Source of the DNA: Candidatus Nitrotoga sp. MKT
Lineage (GTDB): Bacteria > Pseudomonadota > Gammaproteobacteria > Burkholderiales > Gallionellaceae
Length of the DNA stretch: 64,000 bases
Assembly: GCA_003402345.1 (NCBI GenBank)
Contig: QFXH01000007.1
Location: 1-64,000, forward strand
Direction: 5' to 3'
How positions within the stretch are numbered: the stretch's first letter is position 1; every line of letters begins with the position of its first letter. A program made the position numbers and the translations under genes. This document shows positions 16,998 to 25,866 of this stretch, one piece after another. A model generated the notes under the pieces. That model was not told where the DNA came from and made no database searches. It saw only the letters and a list, made by a program, of their open reading frames with translations.

Positions 16998-18085
16998 GCC
17001 ATGCAATCCTTACCATTAACAGCGGCTCATCCAGCCTTAAGGCAAGCCTGTTCCGTGCCGACGGCACGCGCCGTGACTGGCGCTACGCCCATGTCGGAAA
17101 AAATTCCCCGCATAATCACGCTGATTTTTTCGACGCGCTACTGAATGATCTGGGTGGGGAAATACCGGACGCAATTGGTCACCGCTTTGTACATGGCGGC
17201 GAAGCAATCGATTCAGCGCGACTTCTCGATGCGGCAGAAATCAAGCGACTAAATGGCATTACACATCTTGCGCCGCTGCACATGCCGGGTAATCTGCTCG
17301 GGGTGGAGCTGTGCCGGGCGCGATTGGACGCGCCGCAAATAGCCTGTTTTGATACCGCATTTCACCACACCATGCCGGAATTGGCGCGGCGCATGCCGAT
17401 CCCGTGTGGCCTTGGCATGCGGCGCTACGGATTTCACGGCCTCAATTATGCTTACATCGCCTCTAAACTTCCGTCACTACTGGGAGAGGCTGCACAGGGC
17501 CGCATCGTGGTTGCGCACTTGGGCGCGGGGGCCAGCCTGTGCTTGATGGAAGGGCTGAAATCCATCGACACAACCATGGGTTATACGCCAGCTGGTGGTA
17601 TTCCGATGGGCACGCGCAGTGGCGACCTGGATCCGGGCGTGATGCTGGAGCTGGCAAAACGTTACGATAGCGCGGGATTAAGTGATCTGGTCAATCACCA
17701 TATGGGACTACTCGCACTATCTGCCGGAGAGAGCAGTGACATGCAACGTTTACTGGAGAGCCGTAGCGAGAACGCCTGTTTTGCGGTGAACTATTTTTGC
17801 CGCCAAGTGCGTGCCGCTATCGGTGCATTGGCTGCCAAGGCGGGCGGCATTGACGCGCTGGTGTTTAGTGGCGGTATTGGCGAACATGCGCCACAGGTAC
17901 GGGAGTGCATTTGCGGACCACTTGGTTTTCTCGGTTTGGCCCTGAACGTTGAAGCTAACCAATCCAACAGCATTCAGATCAACGCTACCGGTTTTAAGCC
18001 CGTGCTACGTATCGCTGCGGACGAAGAAGATGTCATTCGTGGCTTGGTTCAAGCTTTATTGAGGGGCATGCCTGCTGGCAATTGA
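16994..18085 (+). CDS. ackA: Acetate kinase
   Basis: A 363-residue ASKHA-fold kinase beginning '[16 protein letters not shown]', the phosphate-binding signature. Other motifs are '[11 protein letters not shown]', '[12 protein letters not shown]', '[13 protein letters not shown]', '[22 protein letters not shown]' and '[15 protein letters not shown]'. It is ~35 residues shorter than typical AckA (about 400), mainly through shorter loops. All visible active-site motifs are intact. The ATG at 16994 overlaps the phosphoketolase stop (ATGA), implying coupled expression. It makes ATP from acetyl phosphate. Confidence 0.92.
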   Translation: MSHAILTINSGSSSLKASLFRADGTRRDWRYAHVGKNSPHNHADFFDALLNDLGGEIPDAIGHRFVHGGEAIDSARLLDAAEIKRLNGITHLAPLHMPGNLLGVELCRARLDAPQIACFDTAFHHTMPELARRMPIPCGLGMRRYGFHGLNYAYIASKLPSLLGEAAQGRIVVAHLGAGASLCLMEGLKSIDTTMGYTPAGGIPMGTRSGDLDPGVMLELAKRYDSAGLSDLVNHHMGLLALSAGESSDMQRLLESRSENACFAVNYFCRQVRAAIGALAAKAGGIDALVFSGGIGEHAPQVRECICGPLGFLGLALNVEANQSNSIQINATGFKPVLRIAADEEDVIRGLVQALLRGMPAGN

Positions 18086-18127
18086 ATGATTAAATTTATT
18101 GAATTTTGAATATCTACGAACAAGACA

Positions 18128-18760
18128 TTATTCAATCAAATGATGTTCGATCGCATAGCGAACCGCTTCAGCATTATTTTTCAATTTCATTTTCTCCAGT
18201 AAACGTGCACGATAAACGCTAACGGTCTTGGCGCTAAGTGATAAAGCCTCTGCTATTTCGCTCAAACTTTTGCCTGATGCCATCAAGCACAGTGTTTGGT
18301 ATTCGCGGTTGGATAAGGTTTGATGCAGCAGCTCCTGATATCCTTGTGACAGGCCATTGGCCAATTCTTCCGCCAGTTCGTTGCTAATGTATTTTTTGCC
18401 GCAGGCAACTTGGCGTATGGCGGTAACCAATTGTGTCGGGGCGCTTTGCTTGCTGAGATAGCCAGCAGCCCCAGCTTTCATGGAACGCAATGCATATTGA
18501 TTTTCCTCATGCATGCTTAATATGAGTACTGGTAATTGCGGTTGGTTGAGTTTAAGTTGTTTAAGTACATCGATACCATTTTTGTCAGGCATGCTGATAT
18601 CGAGTAGCACTAAATCATAAGCGTTTGCTTGCGCCATCTTGATGGCTTGCATGCCATTCTCAGCTTCCCCGGTTACGCGTATATCCTCGGTGTCATTGAG
18701 AATCTGTTTCATGCCTTTGCGGATCAGTGCGTGATCATCTGCTACTAATATGTTAATCAT
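18128..18760 (-). CDS. NarL/FixJ-family response regulator
   Basis: A 210-residue regulator. The receiver domain is residues 1-120: acidic pair 'VADDH', phospho-acceptor Asp54 in 'LVLLDISMPDKNG', and 'GYLSK' with the conserved Lys. The LuxR-type helix-turn-helix is ~143-205 ('LSNREYQTLCLMASGKSLSEIA', 'LSAKTVSVYRARLLEKM'). It is encoded 22 bp downstream of its likely cognate sensor kinase on the same strand. Target genes are not evident; it converges with ackA. Confidence 0.9.
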   Translation of the reverse strand: MINILVADDHALIRKGMKQILNDTEDIRVTGEAENGMQAIKMAQANAYDLVLLDISMPDKNGIDVLKQLKLNQPQLPVLILSMHEENQYALRSMKAGAAGYLSKQSAPTQLVTAIRQVACGKKYISNELAEELANGLSQGYQELLHQTLSNREYQTLCLMASGKSLSEIAEALSLSAKTVSVYRARLLEKMKLKNNAEAVRYAIEHHLIE

Positions 18761-18782
18761 GATTGATATTCAATAATATTTA

Positions 18783-20309
18783 TTACAGCAATTTTTGTTG
18801 TGGCTGTGATAAAAAAAAGTTACCGGTAGTTAATGGCTCAGGGTGATGCGGAATGCATGCTTTAATTGTAGTTCCTGAGCCAGGTGTGCCTTTGATGTGC
18901 ACATTGCCGCCAAAGTAGGCGACCCGTTCCTTAATGCCGCGCAGACCAAAAGAACGTGGTTTGATGCGGTCAGATTCGGTAAAGCCGCAGCCATTGTCGC
19001 TAACAATCATTTCAACGCAGGTCGCTTGGTTATATAGATCTATTTTTACTTTGCGGGCATGTGCGTGTTTCATGATATTGGTGAGCGTTTCTTGCAGGAT
19101 GCGGAACAGCGCGATGGCGATATCCGGATCTAAAGTAATATCTTCATCTGGGTGGTTAAATACGCAAGAAATACCGGTGCGCTGCTCAAATTCATTTACC
19201 TCGATTTCCATTGCTGTGGTGATTCCGAAGCAGTCTAGCGTGCTTGGGCGCAGGGAGTGGGAGATGTCGTTGGCGGCGGTGGTACACTTATCAACCAAGT
19301 TTTCAACATCCTTAATTTTTGCAATCAGTTCAGGTGTTTCCCTGTTCAGCCGTCCACCTAACCAAGCGATGTTGAGCTTAATGGCGGTAAGCGTACTTCC
19401 TAAGTCGTCATGGACCTCGCGTGCGATGTTAAGGCGCTCTTGTTCGCGTACAAGCTGGACGTGGGAAGATAGTTCACGTAGTTGCTCCTGTGAATGTTTT
19501 ATTTCGATTTCCGCCTGCTTGCTTTGGCTGATGTTCGACATAATGCCTTCCCACTGAATTTCGCCATGCAATGTTTTTCGGGGGCTACAGCGTAGATTGA
19601 TCCATTTAATCTCGCCTTCCGGCAATATCACGATACGCCCTTCCCAGTTCCAGAAAGTAAGATTATTTGCTGAAGTACGCATGGATTGTTCATATGAGCC
19701 ACGGTCATCCGGGTGCAACATATTCATGAACAAGTGTGGGTTTTTTTCTAAATCCTGTGGGTTCAAGTCGAGAAGGGCTTTACTGCCATCGCTGATATAG
19801 GGAAAGCAAATATCGCCATCATGCTTGAGTAATATTTGATAAGCCATGCCTGGCAGGTTAGTGATGAAGGCTTGCAGGCGCGCTTGATTTTCTTGCAACG
19901 CAATTTGCGCTTGGCGGTGCTCATGACGAATACGCGCTTCGCGTAAATTGTGCGCTATTGAGGGAGCGAGCCTATTTAAGCTTCCCTTAAAAATGTAATC
20001 GTTTGCACCGGATTGCATGGTATGGATGATTGTTTCTTCATGTAGGTCATGCGACAGGAATAGAAAAGGGAGGTCTACTCCTTGTGATTGCATGAGCTCG
20101 AGTGCGGCTAGTCCACAAAATCCAGATGGTTCATAGCTACATAGCACCACATCCCACTCATCTTCAGTTAAGGCAGCTTGCATGGCGGACGCATTATCTA
20201 CTCGCCGGTGTTCCACCTCGTAACCGCTCTGTTCCAGTTTTGCAAGCGTGCGCTGGGTATCATCCAGTGAGGTTTCCACTAATAAGGCACGAAGTTTATT
20301 GGTAGCCAT
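18783..20309 (-). CDS. Sensor histidine kinase with degenerate receiver, PAS and HisKA_3 domains
   Basis: A 508-residue cytoplasmic kinase with no transmembrane segment. Residues 1-125 form a receiver-like domain in which the phospho-acceptor position reads 'VVLCSYEPSG': Ser58 replaces Asp, so it should not be phosphorylated. A PAS/PAC domain covers ~140-265. The HisKA_3 dimerisation helix has 'REVHDDLGSTLTAIKLN' with phospho-His300. The HATPase_c domain has 'DNGCGF' and 'FGLRGIKERV' (~430-460). It should phosphorylate the NarL-type regulator encoded next. The pseudo-receiver may bind a partner or act as a sensing module (inference). Confidence 0.9.
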   Translation of the reverse strand: MATNKLRALLVETSLDDTQRTLAKLEQSGYEVEHRRVDNASAMQAALTEDEWDVVLCSYEPSGFCGLAALELMQSQGVDLPFLFLSHDLHEETIIHTMQSGANDYIFKGSLNRLAPSIAHNLREARIRHEHRQAQIALQENQARLQAFITNLPGMAYQILLKHDGDICFPYISDGSKALLDLNPQDLEKNPHLFMNMLHPDDRGSYEQSMRTSANNLTFWNWEGRIVILPEGEIKWINLRCSPRKTLHGEIQWEGIMSNISQSKQAEIEIKHSQEQLRELSSHVQLVREQERLNIAREVHDDLGSTLTAIKLNIAWLGGRLNRETPELIAKIKDVENLVDKCTTAANDISHSLRPSTLDCFGITTAMEIEVNEFEQRTGISCVFNHPDEDITLDPDIAIALFRILQETLTNIMKHAHARKVKIDLYNQATCVEMIVSDNGCGFTESDRIKPRSFGLRGIKERVAYFGGNVHIKGTPGSGTTIKACIPHHPEPLTTGNFFLSQPQQKLL

Positions 20310-20508
20310 ATTCTATTCGTTATTTCATAAGGTTAAGACTATATTGCAATAATACAGTAACCAGATTTTAGAGTGGTGTAAGAGTTATCACCACTGCATG
20401 ATAAATTACCGATTTAGCGTGAAATCTTTTGTTGAAAGTTTACCCAGCATCAAAATGCTAAATTCATCGCTGTTCATGCGCGCCAATACAGCATGTTCCG
20501 GTATTTTT

Positions 20509-20878
20509 TTAGAAGTAGTCAAGGTCTAGGGTGAACAATGCGAGAGGTTGCTCAAGCTTGGCGTTGCCATATGCTTCCCGCTGTTTGCGTAAGCCGCGTT
20601 TATCTAATAGGTAGGTTAGATTGTCTTAGCTCATTAAGATGCAGTTCACCCTGCCATGCTAACCAGTGCAGACCTGTTGGGTTATAAATACGAATTTCTG
20701 CGGAGATTTCATTTTATTCAGGAGGGCTGTTCAGAATTTTTTCCGGCGCCTGATCCCGATCCAAGGGATAAAGCATATTCAGAAAAGTATCGATGCGGCC
20801 ATCAAATTCGCCTGGTGGAAACCAAGATGTGACGCTAAGTCTGGCGATAGTTTCAGTATGCGGTCGGTCAGGTGTCAT
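20509..20878 (-). pseudogene. Decayed gene of unknown family
   Basis: Three consecutive frames on the minus strand each carry protein-like sequence interrupted by stops or frameshifts. They are, in order, 'ARLSVTSWFPPGEFDGRIDT' and 'FLNMLYPLDRDQAPEKIL' (from an ATG at 20878), then 'EISAEIRIYNPTGLHWLAW', then 'REAYGNAKLEQPLALFTLDL'. The protein family is not recognised. It lies downstream of the PEP-CTERM gene and of the second copy of the 22-bp element. Confidence 0.4.
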
Positions 20879-21048
20879 TCAAACGTCCCGGACTTTATGA
20901 CCTCCGATGCGGTATTAAGCCATCTGAATTTTCCAAATTTGTGTGTGTAACGTATAAGGAAAAATAGCCCTTCTTTATTAGGACTGGATGTATCAGAAGT
21001 GGTTTGGCCATGAGCTTGACCGAAAAGTTATGCTGAGTTTTTTGATTA

Positions 21049-21070
21049 GAAAGTGTAAAAAAAATCGACA
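21049..21070. repeat. 22-bp element, downstream copy
   Basis: Exact copy of the element at 22010-22031, same orientation. Its core on the minus strand is TGTCGATTTTTTTTACA. Here it also forms the T-tract of the terminator-like hairpin at 21070-21107. Confidence 0.6.
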
Positions 21071-21107
21071 AAGCCAACTTGATATCGCAATATCAGCAGG
21101 TGGCTTT
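21070..21107 (-). terminator. Probable terminator of the PEP-CTERM gene
   Basis: Read on the minus strand, a stem AAAGCCA...TGGCTTT encloses an inner stem TGATAT/ATATCA with a small loop. It is followed by GTCGA and eight T. It lies 37 bp after the stop codon at 21144. Confidence 0.6.
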
Positions 21108-21143
21108 GTGAACTAACGTGTGAGTAGAACTTAAAGCGGGTGA

Positions 21144-21800
21144 TCAGCTAAATTTTCTGCGCACACCAACGAGACCTAGCAAGCCAACACCAAGCAACCA
21201 TAATGCGGTTGGTTCAGGTACACGTGTGATTGTAGGGGTGTAGTCATAGCTGATATCCGCGCCACAATTTGCTGTTGTATTCTGAATATTCTGGATGTTG
21301 CCGCCGCCACCAACAAAGGTAGAGCTTGATAGGGTTGTACACCCAACGGTGAAGTTTCCAACTCCGATAAAGTTAGCGAGCGGGCCAGTTACTACTGCGC
21401 TGCCAGAATCGGTGGTTGTTCCAAGGTTCAATGTTACACCCGATCCAAGCGTGGGGAAGCCACCCGTTGTTGCCAATGTGGTTGTAAATGCCGGTGCTCC
21501 CACTGACACACCATTGCTAAAGGTAAAGAAATAATTGAGAATCGACTGAAAGCTAAAAGTTTGAGGGTTTGCAGCAGCATTAAACAGGCTGGTTGTACTT
21601 TCAGAGTTGCCTACTAGCGTCAATGTGACTGAATTCAATGTGCCAAGGCTGATATCGAACAACGGCAACAAACCACTCTGGTTGATTTCAGTTGTCAGCA
21701 TAGGATTGAGGAAAGAACCTGTAATTACAACAGCTTGCGCGCCGCCAGCTGCCGCAATACTGCTAACTGCAAGTAGCGCAGCAATCATGTTTTTTTTCAT
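21144..21800 (-). CDS. PEP-CTERM sorting domain protein, choice-of-anchor E type
   Basis: A 218-residue secreted protein. The signal peptide is at residues 1-23 (MIAALLAVSSIAAAGGAQA). A Ser/Thr/Gly/Asn-rich body follows, and the C-terminal anchor 'VPEPTALWLLGVGLLGLVGVRRKFS'-type tail has the PEP motif, a hydrophobic helix and basic end. Such proteins are processed by an exosortase (EpsH) and usually go to the exopolysaccharide or biofilm matrix. No exosortase is in this window. A sigma-54 promoter (21902-21919) and an upstream element (22010-22031) indicate regulated expression. It is a monocistronic gene with a likely terminator. Confidence 0.9.
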   Translation of the reverse strand: MKKNMIAALLAVSSIAAAGGAQAVVITGSFLNPMLTTEINQSGLLPLFDISLGTLNSVTLTLVGNSESTTSLFNAAANPQTFSFQSILNYFFTFSNGVSVGAPAFTTTLATTGGFPTLGSGVTLNLGTTTDSGSAVVTGPLANFIGVGNFTVGCTTLSSSTFVGGGGNIQNIQNTTANCGADISYDYTPTITRVPEPTALWLLGVGLLGLVGVRRKFS

Positions 21801-21901
21801 AATTATTATTCCTTGTTATTAATATACAAACTGTTCATATCTTTATATTTTTTGGCTAACTAAAAAATATTAAAGATATTTATGGCAACCCCGCCATCTC
21901 T

Positions 21902-21919
21902 AAAGCATAAATTGTGCCA
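21902..21919 (-). promoter_or_regulatory. Sigma-54 (-24/-12) promoter of the PEP-CTERM gene
   Basis: On the minus strand TGGCAC-AATTTA-TGCTTT. The invariant GG and GC are separated by exactly 10 bases, as required for RpoN. The predicted start is ~90 bp upstream of the ATG at 21800. PEP-CTERM genes in related bacteria are known to be controlled by RpoN with the PrsK/PrsR pair. Confidence 0.7.
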
Positions 21920-22009
21920 AAAATTAAAGTCAGTATAAATTATGTTTTATAACATGGGGTTGAATAGTGTAAATGTTAGAAATAGAAGTTGCAGAATGGC
22001 AATTACCGG

Positions 22010-22031
22010 GAAAGTGTAAAAAAAATCGACA
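22010..22031. promoter_or_regulatory. 22-bp upstream element, candidate enhancer-binding-protein site
   Basis: Centred ~110 bp upstream of the -24/-12 promoter, a usual position for RpoN activators. Core on the minus strand TGTCGATTTTTTTTACA, with TGT/ACA ends. An identical 22-bp copy is at 21049-21070. Confidence 0.5.
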
Positions 22032-22402
22032 TGCGTGATTTCGGGCAGTTCAGTATTGGCGATTGTTATAGATGTAATGCAGGTGTAGCGCTGGAAATCC
22101 AGCGCAAACGCAAGCAGCTTCTAAAATCAGGGGAATCTAACGGCGATTGTGCAGGCTAATTTGACTGCTGTAGCGTGTACTGTGAAGCAATCGCAACAGC
22201 GCATTTGGTAATTAATCCGACGGTTATCCTTGTTCAAGTCGAATATTTTTACATATTTTGCATTACGCAAGTTGTTATCAAACGCAAGCGTTTCAAGTAT
22301 TAGTTGAGGCAAGTCGTGCAGCGTTTTCTTCTCCGTTTTCATCGCAAAGGGGTTCGAATTTAAGCAAACCCATTTGATCCATCAACAACGGCTTCATTTA
22401 GA
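22032..22402. other. Intergenic stretch, no supported gene
   Basis: Downstream of ygfZ. A minus-strand open frame (22127-22342) begins plausibly ('LHDLPQLILETLAFDNNLRN') but its end is not protein-like and no family is recognised. Nothing else is seen. Confidence 0.3.
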
Positions 22403-23473
22403 TTAATAAATCGGATAAGGCAATCTCTTAAACCGAAGCGCCGCGCCTTGCAGGGATTTCCAGTGGATAGTTTGGTCTTTGTGGCTACTAATCTGTACCA
22501 CCGCCAGCATGTCATAACCGCCGTTTGGGGCAGGTGATGCGTTGACCACCATGCCACTGGCTTGGCCTTCCATGTCCGCGCTGTAAAGCTCGTCGCCCGG
22601 TTGCGGTGAACCATCACTATCGATATGCGCTAAATACATACGGCGCTTGAGTTTACCGAGATATTGCATGCGCGCCACAATTTCCTGGCCGGGATAGCAA
22701 CCTTTTTTGAAATTCACGGCACCGATTAATTCCATGTTGGCCATTTGCGGTACAAATTGCTCTTGGGTAGCCGGTAAGATCACTGGAATACCATCATGAA
22801 TCGTGAGCCAGTCCCAGCAAGGTGAACCAACCGGACGTCCGGTTACAATAAGTTTTTGCCATAGGGCGGGTGCGTGCTCGATCGTTGTGTTGATTTGAAA
22901 GCGCTGTTCGCCGAGGCGAATGACGCCAGTATCATTGTGGTCTGATACCCGGTTGCCTACTTCTTCCGCTCCCCAAGGTTCTACCGGAACCGAACCCAAG
23001 TATTCACGCAGTTGTTCCTCTGAACCCTCCCCAGCCCAGCCAAAACTGATTTGTTGGTCGGTTACGTTCTCAATTTTTACTTTGGAGCGTAGGATGTATT
23101 TGGATAGGCGTTGCTGGATGTCGGCGCACAAACTAAGCGGCAGTTGCAGGAAAAAAGCCTTGTCTGCGTCATCAAGCACCCCTTTGCGCCAGATTAGGAA
23201 GCTTGCCAACATTCGTCCTTTTGGACTGTTCAGGCTGCTGAATTGGGCATGCCATGGGGTGACTTCACGCACATCGCTACTACATAGGTTTTGCAGGAAG
23301 GTTTCAGCATCTTCACCAGAAACTTTGAGTACCCCAAGCTGGCTTAAGTAGCACAGTACCATGCCGTCTTGTGCGGCAGTGAGTTCGCCTTGCCCAGCGC
23401 CAAAATATTGCACGATGCCATCTTGTATTTCGGCCCCTTGTTCCCGTAAATAATCTTGCCAAATCGGATTCAT
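22403..23473 (-). CDS. ygfZ: Folate-binding YgfZ/GcvT-like Fe-S cluster maintenance protein
   Basis: A 356-residue cytoplasmic protein. The family signature K-G-C-Y-x-G-Q-E is present as 'FKKGCYPGQEIVARMQYLGK' (~245-265). YgfZ uses tetrahydrofolate to support Fe-S enzymes such as the tRNA thiomethylase MiaB. I chose the ATG giving 'MNPIWQDYLREQG'; an earlier start adds four residues. It is divergent from the peptide transporter operon, with ~80 bp between the starts. Confidence 0.9.
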   Translation of the reverse strand: MNPIWQDYLREQGAEIQDGIVQYFGAGQGELTAAQDGMVLCYLSQLGVLKVSGEDAETFLQNLCSSDVREVTPWHAQFSSLNSPKGRMLASFLIWRKGVLDDADKAFFLQLPLSLCADIQQRLSKYILRSKVKIENVTDQQISFGWAGEGSEEQLREYLGSVPVEPWGAEEVGNRVSDHNDTGVIRLGEQRFQINTTIEHAPALWQKLIVTGRPVGSPCWDWLTIHDGIPVILPATQEQFVPQMANMELIGAVNFKKGCYPGQEIVARMQYLGKLKRRMYLAHIDSDGSPQPGDELYSADMEGQASGMVVNASPAPNGGYDMLAVVQISSHKDQTIHWKSLQGAALRFKRLPYPIY

Positions 23474-23550
23474 CTTACTGCCCATTCATGAGGTTAAAAA
23501 TGGCCGCAACTTTACCACGAATAGTGATATTTCGGATAAACTCTCGCGCC

Positions 23551-25689
23551 ATGAAATACTTACATTACTTACCGCTGCTTCTGGCGCTTGCAGCTTGTGA
23601 CGGTGGTTTGTGGAATAATCCTTACCCGGCCAGTGATAAGGGTAAGTCGATTTATTATTCCGCTTTTGCCGAACGGCCTAAACATCTCGATCCGGCGTCA
23701 GCATATAGCGAGAATGAATATATATTTCTTGCGCAGATATATCAACCGCCGCTGCAATATCATTTCCTGAAACGTCCATATACGCTGGTGCCGCAGGCAG
23801 CCAGTGAAATGCCGACAGTGAGTTATTTGGACAAAAATAACCAGCCATTACCAGATGATGCGCCTGCCGAAAAGGTGGCATTCAGTGTTTACGAAATTCA
23901 TTTGCGTACCGGTTTGAATTACCAGCCGCATCCGGCTTTTGCGCGCGATACTAAGGGTAAATTGGAATACCATGCGCTTACAAGCAATGATTTAAGCAAT
24001 ATACATGCACTGACTGATTTCCCGCATAGCGGTACGCGTGCAGTGAAAGCGGCGGATTATGTTTATCAAATCAAACGGCTTGCCCATCCGACCATACATT
24101 CGCCGATTGCAGGACTTATGGTGGATTACATCGTTGGCCTTAAAGAATACATCGCAACTTTGCAGCAAGCTAAAAAAAAGAATCCCAATACTTTTCTTGA
24201 TCTCCACGACTATCTGCTGGAAGGCGCGCAAACAGTGGACGACCGCACTTACCGTATCAAAATTTACGGTAAATATCCGCAGTTTGCTTATTGGTTGGCG
24301 ATGACATTTTTTTCACCCATGCCAGTGGAAGCTGAGCGCTTTTATGCGCAGGATGGCATGTCTGAACGCAACCTGGTTCTGGATTGGTGGCCAGTGGGCA
24401 GTGGACCGTATTATCTATCGGAAAATAATCCCAACCAGCGTATGGTGTTGACGCGCAATCCGCATTTTTCCGGCGAAGTTTATCCGACGGAAGGTGAAGC
24501 GGGGGATAAAGAGGCTGGGTTGTTGGCTGACGCGGGTAAGGCTCTGCCGTTAATCAGCAAAGTAGTGTTTAGTCTGGAGAAGGAAACCATTCCCTACTGG
24601 AATAAATTTCTGCAAGGTTATTATGATGCGGCGGGCATCAGCTCTGATAGTTTTGATCAAGCAGTGCAGGTGAATGTTGGCGGCGAAACTAACGTTACAA
24701 ACGAGATGAAAGCACAAGGCATTAAGCTTTCTACCTCGGTAGCCACCTCTACTTCGTATATGGGTTTCAACTGGCTCGATCCGGTTGTGGGAGGATCGAG
24801 TGAACGTGCGACTAAGTTGCGCCGTGCCATTTCTATCGCGGTGGATTTTGAGGAATTCATTTCCATTTTTGCCAATGGCCGTGGCATTAGCGCGCAATCG
24901 CCTATTCCGCCTGGCATTTTTGGCTACCGTGAAGGCGAAGCAGGCATTAATCATTACGTGTATGACTGGGTCAATGGCGCACCTCAACGTAAATCAATTA
25001 ATGAGGCGAAAAAGCTACTGGCCGAAGCTGGCTATCCTGATGGTTTGGATGCAAAAACAAAACAACCGCTGATTATTTATCTTGATACGACCGCTACCGG
25101 CGTGGGCAGCAAGTCGCGCCTGGACTGGCTACGTAAGCAACTTGAAAAGCTTAATTTGCAACTGGTGGCGCGCAGCACTGACTACAACCGTTTTCAGGAT
25201 AAGCTACGTAAAGGCGATACGCAGATGTTTTATTTCGGCTGGAACGCTGATTATCCTGACCCGGAGAATTTTTTATTTTTGCTACATGGTGCGCAGGGCA
25301 AGGTTGAGAAGGGGGGTGAGAACGCGTCGAATTACAATAGCCCAGAATATGACCGCCTGTTTGAAAAAATGAAGAACATGGAAAACGGCCCAGCACGCCA
25401 GGAAATAATTGATGAAATGCTGGAAATTTTGCGCCGTGATTCGCCCTGGATATGGGGGCAACATCCTAAAGATTATGTATTGCGCCATGCTTGGCTGCAT
25501 AACAGCAAGCCTAATAAAATGGCCAATAACAATGTTAAATATTTGCGCATAGACGCAGCACAGCGTGATGAACTGCGTAGCGGTTGGAACCAGCCTAAGC
25601 TATGGCCATTGTGGTTAATTGGTTCTGCGCTCGCTTTATTGGGCTGGGGGTTGTGGCGTGTGTTGCGGCAGCGGGAAGAGGCACGATGA
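23551..25689 (+). CDS. Peptide/oligopeptide ABC transporter substrate-binding lipoprotein
   Basis: A 712-residue SBP_bac_5 protein. The lipoprotein signal 'LPLLLALAAC' places the lipidated Cys near residue 14. Family motifs are 'KHLDPASAYSENEYIFLAQIYQ', 'VGSGPYYLSENNPNQRMVLTRN' and 'MFYFGWNADYPDPENFLFL'. An unusual C-terminal transmembrane helix 'LWPLWLIGSALALLGWGLWR' with a basic tail ends the protein. It is longer than typical OppA/YejA (about 540-600). It heads an operon of two permeases and a fused ATPase. The start is ATG at 23551; an in-frame upstream extension lacks the lipoprotein signal. Confidence 0.9.
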   Translation: MKYLHYLPLLLALAACDGGLWNNPYPASDKGKSIYYSAFAERPKHLDPASAYSENEYIFLAQIYQPPLQYHFLKRPYTLVPQAASEMPTVSYLDKNNQPLPDDAPAEKVAFSVYEIHLRTGLNYQPHPAFARDTKGKLEYHALTSNDLSNIHALTDFPHSGTRAVKAADYVYQIKRLAHPTIHSPIAGLMVDYIVGLKEYIATLQQAKKKNPNTFLDLHDYLLEGAQTVDDRTYRIKIYGKYPQFAYWLAMTFFSPMPVEAERFYAQDGMSERNLVLDWWPVGSGPYYLSENNPNQRMVLTRNPHFSGEVYPTEGEAGDKEAGLLADAGKALPLISKVVFSLEKETIPYWNKFLQGYYDAAGISSDSFDQAVQVNVGGETNVTNEMKAQGIKLSTSVATSTSYMGFNWLDPVVGGSSERATKLRRAISIAVDFEEFISIFANGRGISAQSPIPPGIFGYREGEAGINHYVYDWVNGAPQRKSINEAKKLLAEAGYPDGLDAKTKQPLIIYLDTTATGVGSKSRLDWLRKQLEKLNLQLVARSTDYNRFQDKLRKGDTQMFYFGWNADYPDPENFLFLLHGAQGKVEKGGENASNYNSPEYDRLFEKMKNMENGPARQEIIDEMLEILRRDSPWIWGQHPKDYVLRHAWLHNSKPNKMANNNVKYLRIDAAQRDELRSGWNQPKLWPLWLIGSALALLGWGLWRVLRQREEAR

Positions 25690-25866
25690 TTATATTGTTT
25701 GCACGGACAAAAAAACCTTCGGTTTGGCAAAGATAATTTCGGATTAAGTGTTAAAGTGCAAGGTGATTTTATAAGAATGCCTGATAAAATTGTCAGTCTT
25801 TTGAAAGTAACATGCAGGTGTGCGGCAACACCTTTTTTGCCGCAATTTATAAAGAAAGGAATAATT

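Noticed and set aside
22127-22342. Minus-strand ORF downstream of ygfZ as a gene
   Set aside because: No family match, atypical C-terminal composition and no Shine-Dalgarno that I can support.
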